Assembly: GCF_027580225.2 (NCBI RefSeq)
Contig: NC_073356.2
Coordinates: 17,017,501 to 17,081,500 of the forward strand
DNA from: Misgurnus anguillicaudatus
Taxonomy: Eukaryota; Chordata; Actinopteri; Cypriniformes; Cobitidae
Length of the DNA: 64,000 bases
Reading direction: 5' to 3'
Positions within the stretch are counted from its first letter, which is position 1; every line of letters starts with the position of its first letter. The position numbers and the translations under genes were made by a program. The notes under the pieces were generated by a model that saw nothing but the letters and a program-made list of their open reading frames with translations, was not told the DNA's origin and made no database searches. Of the stretch, positions 12,587 through 22,595 are shown piece by piece.

Positions 12587-12710
12587 CTGGTCTTGTGGGT
12601 CCATCTTTGTCATCATTCGGTCCTCAAGCAGGTTAAAAGTCAAGACTTGATGCACGTAGAGCTGGTGGGCCATCTCATCATTTATGGGTTTGTTGCTTCT
12701 GATCACATTA
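12587..12710 (-). CDS. elmo1: elmo1 exon 11 (residues 277-318)
   Basis: A 124-nt exon reading (T)[19 protein letters not shown] then [20 protein letters not shown] and DQ, matching ELMO1 [22 protein letters not shown]. The acceptor is tttcag at 12711-12712; the donor is CAG|gtttgt. It ends the armadillo-like region just before the ELMO domain. See exon 10 for the one-base frame conflict at its 5' junction. Confidence 0.93.
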
Positions 12711-13030
12711 CTGAAATGGAGGTAATATGACTGTTATGGAGATCATACAGCATCAAACCTACTTTGAATTTCGACAGCTTTTCCGTGTGATTTTCAGGTC
12801 ATTCATCATTTAAGATTTTTATGCATTTGGTAGACATTATAATCCAACGCAACTTGTAGGCACACTTCATCAGCTAATGCATGGCATTTAAACCTTAGAC
12901 TTTCCCTTAGACTGCAACACCCTGCAAAATGTATATTTACTACAGGAACATGATGTTTCTTTCAGACAAAGAGTTACAATTAATTTGCAGAAGGAGGGGA
13001 AGTATACTGTAGTATATAGTGAGCACTTAC

Positions 13031-13081
13031 ACTGAGGATGATGGAGCGCAGCTGTTTCTGTGCTAGAATATGAGCCATCTC
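13031..13081 (-). CDS. elmo1: elmo1 exon 10 (residues 261-277), with anomalous donor
   Basis: Encodes EMAHILAQKQLRSIILS, matching ELMO1 EMANILAQKQLRSIIL. The canonical donor AGT|gtaagt gives a 51-nt, phase-0 end, but exon 11 starts with a single leftover base (phase 2 needed). With GT-AG splicing the message therefore gains one base and hits TAA at once. Splicing one base earlier (CTCAG|tgtaag) would restore ...ILSNVIR. This could be a TG donor, an inserted T, or a sequencing/assembly error. The listed end is the canonical donor. Confidence 0.85.
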
Positions 13082-13554
13082 CTACGATCAAAAAACGAAA
13101 CAGATTCACTTACATTACAAACACATACATCACATAGCCACTTCAAAAGGTGTAGCTTTACAAGCACTATGAATCAGCGAGTAAAAATGAATCAAATATC
13201 AGTTAAAACGACACTCATCACCTACAGAGGGTTCAACCCAACAAGAGAGCACTTACTGTTAGAGGACAATCAAAGATGTTCACATTGTCCTCATCAAACT
13301 ACCATTACGAGCACAGCGAGGGGAAGAAATAATGAGAGAAACAGAGAGAACGAAACAAAAGGAGGACAAGAGAAGAAATAAGAGAGAAAGCAGAGGCATT
13401 TCGTTAGTAGCTCAGAAATGAAAAGTCGGCAGATATGCAAACACTGTAAACTGACATGTAGGATATGAGACAGTTACACAATCTCGCTGGGACTCCTTAA
13501 ACAGATGAGTTAAGTCTGCTCTGGACTACAATGCCACATGAAAGCCAGACTAAC

Positions 13555-13826
13555 AGTACATTCACACGGTGCGACTTAACGCTTGTCTGAAGCATGGCCA
13601 ACAGCCAATCACAGTGGCCGCTACACATGCTCCAGTCTTCCATAAACGTAATTGCATAAGGCGATCTGATTGGCTGACGCACGCGTTGATGCTTGAAAAG
13701 TTGAGAAATGTTGAGCAATGGTACTGACGTGGCGCCAGCGGATCCACAATTCAATTCGGCAAGGCATGACATCACCCATTAAAAGTGAATGGGAAGTGTT
13801 AACGCTTACGCAACGTGTGAATGCAC
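13555..13826. mobile_element. GTRCATTCACACG-ended MITE
   Basis: The left end GTACATTCACACGGTGCG is matched inversely by CGTGTGAATGCAC at the right. 272 bp, non-coding. It lies in elmo1 intron 9, about 470 bp upstream of exon 10. Confidence 0.6.
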
Positions 13827-14770
13827 CGTAAATGATGCATGTGCAATTACTTAAGCAACTATGTAATTACTAGGAACCACCCTGAACCTATACTTAAGTC
13901 CATATAGTTACCTTAGTTTTTTATAAATAATTTTTTAAGTTAACAGTTACAATGGGATGTGTATAGCTTGTGTTCTCTGAAATCATTAAGTTCGAAAAGT
14001 AAACCTGACACTTTGTCTTTCATTCTCCAAATGTAGCGTGTTATTTTGCCCATGAATGAAAATTTTGTCATTCTTTACTCACCGTCATGTTGAAAACCAA
14101 GAGCTTTCTGAGCCCCCATAGAGAGCAACTTACAACTTTCAAAGCCCAGAAAAGGCAGTAAAGACATAGTTCAAGTAATCGATGGGACTACAGTGACTCA
14201 ATTTTTTATTTCATAAAGTGACATGTAGGGATGCACCAAAATGATTTTTTCTTGGCCGAAGCGGAATAAAATGAACAACTTGAAAAAACGAACAATTTGT
14301 TTTTATTTTCTAATAATTTTGCTAATTTCCTTACCATTGCACAAGTTGGCTTTTCAGAATGTCCCTTTTTACTATTTTTATTTCACATTATTTAACAATG
14401 ACATTTTTAACATTCCAGTCATTATATAGGGCCTTCTCTGATCAGATAGCTATAGAAAGACTTGTTAAAACTGTTCCATTTACATTCAACCACATAAATG
14501 AGTCTTGGCTAAACGGATATTAATCCGATCTTCTATTTCTGCGCAAAAAGCAAATGAACTTCGTGCACGGTCAAGCGCAAGCAAAAGGAGAGAGTTAGAG
14601 ACGGCGCCAAGATTGCCATAGATGACAGAGGAAAAAGCGCTCAACAAAGTGGTTTAACAAAAAGCTTATTGTTAACAAACGTTTTATTTCTTGTTTAATA
14701 TAAGCGTGTTTGTCATTGTAGGACTTTACTGGTTTTAGGAAGTATTTATAACATACTGCTGATGCTCTTC

Positions 14771-15077
14771 CAGGGCTCCAGACTAACTTTTTTCACTAGG
14801 AGCACAGTGGCCCCCAACTGAAAATTTGAGGGGCGCAACCAGAAAATTTAGGGGCACACACTGTAAATCAACATGCTATCCAAATACTCACATTTCTATT
14901 TATTTCCACTGTATTACTAATAAATACTTTAATGATAGATGTAGAAAGTACAATGTGCCATTTTCAAATTCAGTGTCACATCACAAAAAAAAATCAAAAT
15001 TTACTGGTTGCATATGTACAACTGGAGGTAAAATTCAGTGGCACACTCTCAAATTTTGGTGGCAGTCTGGAGCCCTG
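14771..15077. mobile_element. Nested hAT-type MITE (CAGGGCTCCAGACT ends)
   Basis: CAGGGCTCCAGACTAAC at the left and AGTCTGGAGCCCTG at the right, 307 bp apart. Sub-terminal AAATTTGAGGGGCGCA and CTCAAATTTTGGTGGC also mirror each other. It lies inside the larger hAT-like element. Confidence 0.75.
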
Positions 15078-15149
15078 TCTTCGTCGTTCTATGACATGAG
15101 ATGAAGAGCTAAAGTCTCTCGTTCTCCGTACTTCTGCTTTAAGCAGATA

Positions 15150-15262
15150 CCCAGGATTGCCGCTGCCTTGTCTTTCTCATACGCTGCATGATGTTCAGGA
15201 TGTCTTGATTTTAAATTAAACTTGTAGTGCTGTATTTTTTCGCATCTTTCTCGGACACTTTA
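15150..15262 (-). pseudogene. hAT transposase N-terminal BED zinc-finger relic
   Basis: On the minus strand one frame reads VSEKDAKKYSTTSLI and the adjacent frame continues LKSRHPEHHAAYEKDKAAA. Together they give the H-P-E-H-H end of a BED-type finger as found at the N-terminus of hAT transposases. The usual CxxC segment between the two parts is missing and a one-base shift joins them, so it is non-functional. Confidence 0.6.
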
Positions 15263-16319
15263 AAATGCTTTTACCAACATGTTTGCTGCATTTGCGCGTC
15301 TCTCACTCTGTGCTGGTTACTGTTTGATCGCGTCATCAAAGAACTCATTGTTCGGTAAAATTAATTTGGCTTTTTCACTTGTTTGGCCGAACACCGAAAA
15401 AGATTTTTTGCTATTTTCGGCTGAATAATTTCGGGTGCCGAACATTCGGTGCATCCCTTGTGACAAGAATACTTTTTGTGCTCATAAAGTCCGTTTTTGA
15501 TGCGTATTCATGAAAGCAAAACATGCATGCATTAAACGGCGTCAGCCATAGACATAGAAATATACATAGATGCCCCATTAATGCCTCGCATCTATGGAGT
15601 AGTCAAATTAGACATCTATGTAAATATATTTTTAACGATGCACATATATATTATTTAAATGTTTTTTACTGCTTTTTAGGGCATTGAAAGCTGTCTATGG
15701 GGGCCTTATTAAGCTCTAGGATTTGGTTTGGTGAATAATTAATGCCAAAATGTTAATACCTGGGTGAACTAATTCTTTAACCCATTTACGGCCGTATAGT
15801 TACTGTATATTGCTCTGTACTTTGCTGGGGAAGTGGACATAATGTACTGTAAGTGGACATAATGTAAAATGAAGTGCAACCTGAGATCAGCCAAAGAGAC
15901 ACTCACACACCCACAGACACAAAATAACAAAATTATGGCCATTTATGTGATGTACTTGCATGGTCATTACAACGTTCATTCAGTTCTTACACCGCGTCGA
16001 AACCACATGCAACTAAATTGTTTTAGTCATTAATAATTCTAATAACCGTGACAATTTTGATAAAATATGGGTCACAGTTAAGCGTAACATTTACAGTATG
16101 ATTGTTCGGTATGCAGCTGTGCGGAGCAGGACGAATACTGTGCAAAGATGAAAATCAAGGTATTGTCAAAACGTCTTGACGTGCAGTACTGACAGTGGTG
16201 ACTAGTTTGAACATGGAAAAGATGCATTTTACATTCTCCTTTAGCACACAGTGTAGCTTAGGCAACAACAAACAAATGGGAAAAGCAAGAAACTATGTTT
16301 TGAGTTGCATGTGCTGTAC

Positions 16320-16398
16320 CTGTCTCTTCTCCTCAGGGGCTTTGAGGAACAATGCATTAATCACTGCAACGGTGTACGTCTGAATGTCCTGATCCGTC
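16320..16398 (-). CDS. elmo1: elmo1 exon 9 (residues 234-260)
   Basis: A 79-nt exon encoding (G)[19 protein letters not shown] then APEEKRQ, matching ELMO1 [26 protein letters not shown] at about the same residues. The donor is CAG|gtacag; the acceptor is aacag. It is part of the armadillo-like region. Confidence 0.95.
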
Positions 16399-16678
16399 CT
16401 GTTCTCAGAAAAATAAATGAAGAGAAAAGAAACATACAAAGCTGCACCTCACCCAAAAATATACATTTTTGGGATACAGTACAGTATCCAAGTGTAGTCA
16501 AACTCCAAAAGTGCACATAATTCAGACAAACGTTAAATATATAAGCTTGGAACAACATGGTGGTAAAAAATACTTGCGTTTTATTTAAATTATTTTATTT
16601 TTAATAATACACTGTATCAGTCTAAAACGTATGATTCTACAGTAAACACTATGAAAACAAATCCACTGTGCTTCATAC

Positions 16679-16830
16679 CCTTGCAGATGTGGAATAAGTT
16701 GACCAATAGTGATTTCCTGAGCCACCTTCTGGTAGAGATCTTGACTGTTAAGCACCATAGACTCCAGGATGGCCAGAGACCTCTGGAGCACAGCAGTGTC
16801 CATAGCAGATTTGCAGACGTAACTGGCGAT
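16679..16830 (-). CDS. elmo1: elmo1 exon 8 (residues 184-234)
   Basis: A 152-nt exon encoding [40 protein letters not shown] and [10 protein letters not shown] plus GG of the next codon. It is highly conserved within ELMO1 and part of the armadillo-like region. The acceptor is tttag; the donor is GG|gtatga. It lies only 71 bp from exon 7. Confidence 0.96.
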
Positions 16831-16901
16831 CTAAAGATGGAGCGAGAATGCATTGAAACATTTGTAAACGAGTTCTTTCCTAAACCCAGTGTGCAACCCA
16901 C

Positions 16902-17001
16902 CTTCTTGATGAAAGCCACAGAAAAGGTGTCCCAGGAGACAATGCCATGGTCCATGAGCTCCACAAAGGCCGTCAATGTGAAGGAGAGCAGGTCACCAAA
17001 G
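16902..17001 (-). CDS. elmo1: elmo1 exon 7 (residues 150-183)
   Basis: A 100-nt exon encoding FGDLLSFTLTAFVELMDHGI then VSWDTFSVAFIKK, almost identical to mammalian ELMO1 and clearly different from ELMO2 (EMLAFTLTAFLELMDHG). It belongs to the armadillo-like region. The acceptor is tatag; the donor is AAG|gtgggt. Confidence 0.96.
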
Positions 17002-17373
17002 CTATAAAACACAAGACAACAGCCACTAGCCACGTCTCTACCGCTCACCTGCGCCCAAAAGAAGAGCTAAAGCTTCAGGCTTACAAAGCAACAGGAAGCA
17101 AGAAATCAGGTGTAATAACACAGCTGGCGAACATAGAGGACGTCCTTCAGAAGGACAGCGGATGGCAGAGAGTTAACAGCAGGGCGGTTACACTGGCAAA
17201 AATGTTTAAAGGTGTCATGCAACTGTTTGCTTGGGATACTGTAGTTATGGTGACTTACTCTTCACAAGGTATTTCCTAATAGTTCACACAAAAAATGATG
17301 CAAAAAACTCCTCTTTTTCAACAGGTATCTTCAATTATAATACATTTTTGGTACAGTTATGTGGTTACTCCCT

Positions 17374-18668
17374 ACACTGTAAATAAATGCTGCAGTGCTG
17401 CGTGCAAGTTTAATCAAATTGGATATGCAAGTCAATTTAACTTAATATTTTATGTTTTTGACTAGTATATAGTTAAAAACTAGGGATGTAACGGTATTAT
17501 AAATTTCGTGGTATTGCGGTAGAAGATTTTCTCGGTACCACCGTGGTCACATGATCGGTAAAACGTTATGTCTTCCGGGCAAAACGTGTAGTTTTTTTCC
17601 GGTCAAGTAAAGCGAGTGGAGGGACGCGGGAACTACAATTCCCATAATCCCATGCGTGCTACTCTGACGCCTCTCTAGAAGTGGAGCGGCAATGGCGGAA
17701 GCAAAAGAAACACGGATTTTAAATCTGATGTGTCGAAAAAGTTCGCGTTCGCTGTGACAAGAAACGAGGAAGGACAAAATGTGATGGACATTCAAAAAAC
17801 GAGTGAGTAAATCCGTGAATGAGCAGAGTGTGTATGCCGTTTCTGAATAAGAAGGTTGCAGCCTCCTTAGGTCGCATATGCAGGCTGCATCCGTCATTAA
17901 ACGCCTGGTGTATTTAAGTTAACTGAGTATTACATTCGCAAGTCATAAGCTTGTTACAATAATATACGATTAAATAAGAATAATAGTCAACTTGAAAAAT
18001 GTTAATATTTTGAAATAAGACGGTCTTCATTACGTATGCAGCCTACAAATGTGACCCATAGAGGCTGCAGACTTCCGATTGGGAAACGCGCCCCTGTATT
18101 AAGTGAGCTGACCTCAGCTCTAAGTCCAGCTACAATAAGTAAGCAATTTTCATCTTTTGCTGGGTTGTTTTTGTTTTCAGGAATTGACCCATCTTAAAAC
18201 CCATCATCTTTTCTTGATTCTACAATCACAACCGTTGCTTTCATAAGAGTACCAAGCATTAGCATTAATATTAATAATAATAAAAACTAGGTCAATTGAG
18301 GGAGTCACTCAATTCTTAAAACCTGACTGATTGGGAGTTGTTTAAAGTCGACAAACTAAAATGAAACTTAATTTTTTTGTCCTTTTTATGAAAATTGTAA
18401 ACACTTCACTACACTTTGTACATTGTAATGTTCAGTCTTGTTTAATAAACACTTATGGGAGTTTTTCCAAGTCTTCATTTGTTTTTTTTTTCTTCCTGCA
18501 AATGTTTCAATAATTACCGTACCGTGGGCATCATACCGAAATACTACCGTACCGTGAATTTTTGATACCGTTACATCCCTATTAAAAACAGGTTGAAATT
18601 CTTTAATTTAATTTGTTAAGTTGAATAAAAAACAAAACGTATGTTGATATATATATATTTTTTACAGT
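17374..18668. mobile_element. CACTGTAAA-ended MITE split by a hAT insertion
   Basis: The left end CACTGTAAATAAATGCTG and right end TTTTTTACAGTG flank AT-rich arms. The 1.1-kb hAT element at 17481-18581 sits between them, with its target duplication TTAAAAAC on both sides. Confidence 0.55.
17481..18581. mobile_element. hAT-like element (AGGGATGTAACGG ends), perfect 8-bp TSD
   Basis: TAGGGATGTAACGGTA and its inverse TACCGTTACATCCCTA bound 1,101 bp. TTAAAAAC immediately precedes and follows, a perfect 8-bp duplication. The interior holds an ATG-led fragment at about 17692 (MAEAKETRILNL) that may be what is left of a transposase start, but it soon meets stops. Confidence 0.85.
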
Positions 18669-18885
18669 GTACTGAAAACAAAACAGTTAAAACCAGCCTA
18701 AGATCATTACCTGCTTTTAGCTGGTCCCCAGCCGGGTTATAGCTGGTGTAGGGGGTTTAGAGGGGTTTTGGCCACTTTTTAGTTGGCGAGGCTGGTCTTA
18801 GCTGGTCAAGCTGACCCACCAGCTTAACCAGACTTGAAGACTATATTGACCAGCTTTGCCAGGCGGGGTGGACCAGTCTAAACTA

Positions 18886-19722
18886 CACTGCAAAACATGA
18901 TTTAAGAAAAAAAATTCTTAGTAATCTTGTCCTATCCTCAGCAAAAACATCCAAAAATTCTTAAAGGTGCAGTGTGTAAATTCCAGTAGCATCTAGTGGT
19001 GCAAACAATGGTTTAGTCCACTGCTCACCCCTCGCTTTTGAAACACATAGAGAAGCTATGGTAGCCGGCACCGGAAAAACATGTCATCGTCGGAGACAAC
19101 TTAGTAAAAAAATGTGTCCGTAAAAGGCCTTCTGTAGAAAAATGGCGGCACAAAATGGCGACTTCCATGTAAGGGGACCCTCTGTGTATGTAGATAAAAA
19201 GGTCTTGTTCTAAAGTAATAAACATATAACGGTTTATTATGAAAGGTCTTTATACACCCCTGATAATATAGTTTTGTATATTATTTTGCATTTCTGTCAA
19301 GAGATCCTTCAAAAATTACACACTGCAACTTTAAATCAAGATGCTTTTTCTTGATGAACAAAACGACCCAAGAAAATTTGTGTAGTTTTTAGACCAAACA
19401 TATCAAATTTGATTTTTAGCATAAAACATGCAAAAAAATCTGCCAATGGGGTAAGCAAATTTTTATTGAATTTTTTTTTATTTAGTGTTTAAGAAAAATT
19501 TTCAAGATTTTCTTGCTTACCCTATTGGCTGATTTTTTTTGCTTGTTTTATGCACAAAATCACCCAAATTTGATATTCTTGATCCAAAAACTAGACTTAT
19601 ACCATTAGGTCGCTTTGCTCATCAAGAAAAAGCATCCCAATTTAAGAACTTCCAGATACCTCCACTGAAAACAAGACAAAAACACTAAGGCATCTGTCTC
19701 TTGAAAATCATTTTTTGCAGTG
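18886..19722. mobile_element. CACTGCAAAA foldback MITE, copy 2 (interrupted)
   Basis: Same ends and arms as copy 1. It is enlarged by the nested element at 18961-19334, which entered at the TTAA within its ATTCTTAAAT arm. Confidence 0.75.
18961..19334. mobile_element. TTAA-flanked MITE (AGGTGCAGTGTGTAA ends)
   Basis: TTAA-AGGTGCAGTGTGTAA and its imperfect inverse TTACACACTGCAACT-TTAA. Removing it plus one TTAA restores the uninterrupted arm seen in sister copies at 10097 and 57545. This confirms a 4-bp TTAA duplication. Confidence 0.85.
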
Positions 19723-20717
19723 TTGCTACTTCCATTATAAACCAGTTTCCAAGCTTTTAGCCGGGTCAAGCTGGTTTTAGCTGGTCTTGCAGCCCTTCCT
19801 AGAGTTTCTTGTATAAAAAGAGCTGTCAAGTTTCAATTTTGCAAAATATAAAACAATACTAGTTCAAATAAAATGACACAATTTTCTTTTTTTTTTTTTG
19901 GATTTCATTATTTCTTTTAACAAACAGCAACTGTGGCATACCATCAATTACTGATATCTTGCAATATCTATGGTGCGAATATACAATGATGCAACAGATG
20001 CTTGTATTTAACCCCAAATATATATTTAGAAGTAATAAAACTAATATTTTAAGTAAAACAACCCTTTAACCCCTTAAATCACTCTACAAACTAATATTGA
20101 GAATCCTTATTATGTGACAGCTATGTACAGTATTTCAATGTTTTCCAGAGACGCATTCAGTTGCTTTATATACTGTAAATAATACTGCCCCCTATTGTTA
20201 CAAATTACTCAGTTCATGCCTTTTCATGGTTTCACAACATAACAAAATAACTGGAACAAAAATGTAACAAAACTAACAACATGAGAATAAAATGCCAGAT
20301 TTGATTAAGAGAAATAGTAGCAGGCTAATAAGCCAATTAGGAAAACATAAAACAGAAACAAACAGAATAATCAAATATGATTGGCTTAATATGAAAGATG
20401 CCTGTACATGACATGTGTTGAGGGCTTATTTGAGTGCAAAAGGAAGTTAATACAGCACAAGTTAGACCTTAGAAAGACATTAGCTTACAACAGCAATCCA
20501 TAAATGTATCATTGGGGACAGAAAGCTTTTGCAGCTGGAATTGGGCAGAGTCCTATGAAAAACATTACTACTGAGATATCTCTTACCCTAGGCTTATTTG
20601 GTGTTTAATAAATATAATGCAAATCAGCATTACAAAATCACAACAATATAATCAGTTTTGAAGTAGAAAATTAACTTTGAGTTGAAAATTTGAACTCATG
20701 TGTAAGTGGTTTCTACA

Positions 20718-21157
20718 CACTGCAAAAATGACTTTTTTTAGTATTTTCGTCTTGTTTTCAGTAAAAATATTTAAAAATTCTCAAATCAAGCTGAATCTTC
20801 TTGATGAGCAAAACGACAGAAAAATAAGTCTAGTCTCTAGACCAAAAACATCAAACTTAAGTGATTTTGTGCATACAAATCTGCCAATGGGTAAGCAAAA
20901 AAAATCCTGAAAATTTTCTTAAACTCTAAATTCAAGAAAATTTCAAGAAAAATTTGCTTACCCCATTGGCAGATTTTTTTTGCTTGTTTTATGCACAAAA
21001 TCACTTAAATTTGATATTTTTGGTCCAAAATTTTTACTTTCTTGGGTCGTTCTGCTCATCAAGAAAAAGCATCTTAATTTAAGAATATTTAGATATTTTT
21101 ACTGAAAACAAGACAAAAATACCAAGATTTTTTTCTTGAAATTTTTTTTTTGCAGTG
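20718..21157. mobile_element. CACTGCAAAA foldback MITE, copy 3
   Basis: CACTGCAAAAATGACTTTTT to TTTTTTTGCAGTG, with the same internal GATTTTGTGCAT / CTGCCAATGGGTAAGCAAA core. It lies in elmo1 intron 6, about 540 bp downstream (gene sense) of the microexon. Confidence 0.75.
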
Positions 21158-21700
21158 TAAAGAAGATTGTGTGAAAATATAACCTTAATGTGTGAAAATA
21201 TAACCTTAATATCTTTAATATTGCCTGAGTAAGGTCATGTCAAAGATTGAAATCCATGCGAAATCAAACTTTGATGCTCCTAATCTCATTACTAGAGACG
21301 TTTTATCCTGGATTTCACAGACAGCGTTACTTATTGTAAATGTGATTCATTTGTGTTCAGCAATTGTCGTGGGGTACTTGCAACAAGTTATTTTTAGCAA
21401 AAAAATTACAAAAAGTGAAACAAAAAAGATTCCCGAAAAGGTCCCAAGTTGGTTAATACAAAGCTACCCCCATAAAGCACCAAAGTTGCCCAATACCACA
21501 TGCAAAAGAAAGAAAGCTCATGGAAAAATCCAAAATAAAAAAAAAACATTAGAAAATGGTGACTGCAGCAGTTTCCAAGTGTTCCCATCAGTTTGATTGG
21601 TTTTGAGCACTGAGGCCAGAGCCCGATCATGCAGAGACTCGGCCCGGAGATTAGTGGGTAAGAGACAGGGGGGTTATCCAGCTCAGGGGGAAGGGCTTAC

Positions 21701-21736
21701 CAGGGCTTCATTATCTTCTGTAGTTTCTGATACCGT
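21701..21736 (-). CDS. elmo1: elmo1 36-nt microexon 6 (residues 138-150)
   Basis: A one-third-codon start and two-thirds end give RYQKLQKIMKPC after completing glutamate 138. This is the ELMO1-specific insert that ELMO2 lacks at this position. The acceptor ttttcag is at 21737-21738 and the donor CCCTG|gtaagc at 21700. At 36 nt it is a microexon whose skipping keeps the frame: GA plus C would read aspartate. The flanking introns are 5.1 kb upstream, containing the minisatellite, and 4.7 kb downstream. Confidence 0.93.
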
Positions 21737-22292
21737 CTGAAAAGATTTAAAAACTTTAACGTCAGGGAAACAGAAACACTTACATGGTCAGGGTCCGACT
21801 ATTCCTTATTATCAGACCCCTATTATGTCAATTTTTTAAAAAAACTGTGGAAAACACATTGTTATGGTTAAAACAATGTACATTTTGTATCACACACAGT
21901 GAGGCACGAGCTGAGAGGAAACACATCTTTATGAAACAAGACATTTAAAACCCATTGAGAGAGACAAAGCATGCAAAGCAAAACATTGGGAAAAGCATAC
22001 TGCAATGCATTTAATACATGTGCCTAACTCGCTGAGGTGGCAACAAGAAAGTATAAAGGATTACTTGGAGCATCTATTATAAATCACCATGTTGCATTCA
22101 TTTATAATATACAGTATGATTAAAACACAACTCCTGTCAGCAGGGCTATGATCTACAGTGACGCATTGCAAAACCCATAGGCACATTATGACCCAATGAC
22201 TTGCACTGTATTAAATATAACAGCCTGGTCAGTGTCGCACCGCACAAAAGTAATGCCACTGTAACCAATAGTGTTCATGTAGTTATGTGTCC

Positions 22293-22595
22293 TTAAAGGG
22301 ATAGTTCGCCCAAAAATGAAAATTCGGTCACTCTCATGTTGTTACAAACCTGTACACATTTTTTTGTTCTGATGAACACGAAAGATTTTGAGGATGATTT
22401 GTAACCAAACCAATCATGAGCCCCATTCACTTCCATAGTAGGAAAAAGGAATACTGTGGAATACCCAATCGGTTTGGTTACACACATTCTTTAAAATATC
22501 TTCCTTCCAGAACAAAGAAATGTAAACAGGTTTGTAACAACATGAGAGTAAGAAAATGAATAAGAATCTTAATTTTTTGTGAACTTTCCCTTTAA
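22293..22595. mobile_element. TTAA-flanked MITE (AGGGATAGTTCGCCC)
   Basis: TTAA-AGGGATAGTTCGCCCAAA followed by AATGAAAATTCGGTCA and CTCATGTTGTTACAAACCTG; the right end GTGAACTTTCCCT-TTAA is inverted. This is one of the commonest fish MITE types (family recognised from memory). Diverged or partial relatives are seen near 7400, 14045, 46885 and 60092. Confidence 0.8.

Larger units (their letters stand above)
14226..15459. mobile_element. hAT-like element (AGGGATGCACC ends) with relic transposase
   Basis: The ends TAGGGATGCACC and GGTGCATCCCTT are inverted, and both subterminal regions carry CGAA/TTCG-rich blocks. The flanks GTGACATG and GTGACAAG give a 7-of-8 target duplication. It contains a minus-strand BED-finger relic at 15150-15262 and a nested hAT MITE at 14771-15077. 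Confidence 0.8.
18680..19800. repeat. CCAGCT/AGCTGGT-rich dispersed repeat, interrupted
   Basis: Many AGCTGGT and ACCAGCT words occur in both orientations at 18690-18885, and again at 19735-19800 (AGCTGGTTTTAGCTGGTC). The CACTGCAAAA MITE at 18886-19722 splits it. Confidence 0.6.

Noticed and set aside
13070..13381. 103-codon plus-strand frame overlapping elmo1 exon 10
   Set aside because: It is antisense to the exon and continues into A-rich intron; no family signal.
16617..17048. 143-codon minus-strand open frame
   Set aside because: It is read-through of elmo1 exon 7 into flanking intron and beyond; only 16902-17001 is exon in that stretch.
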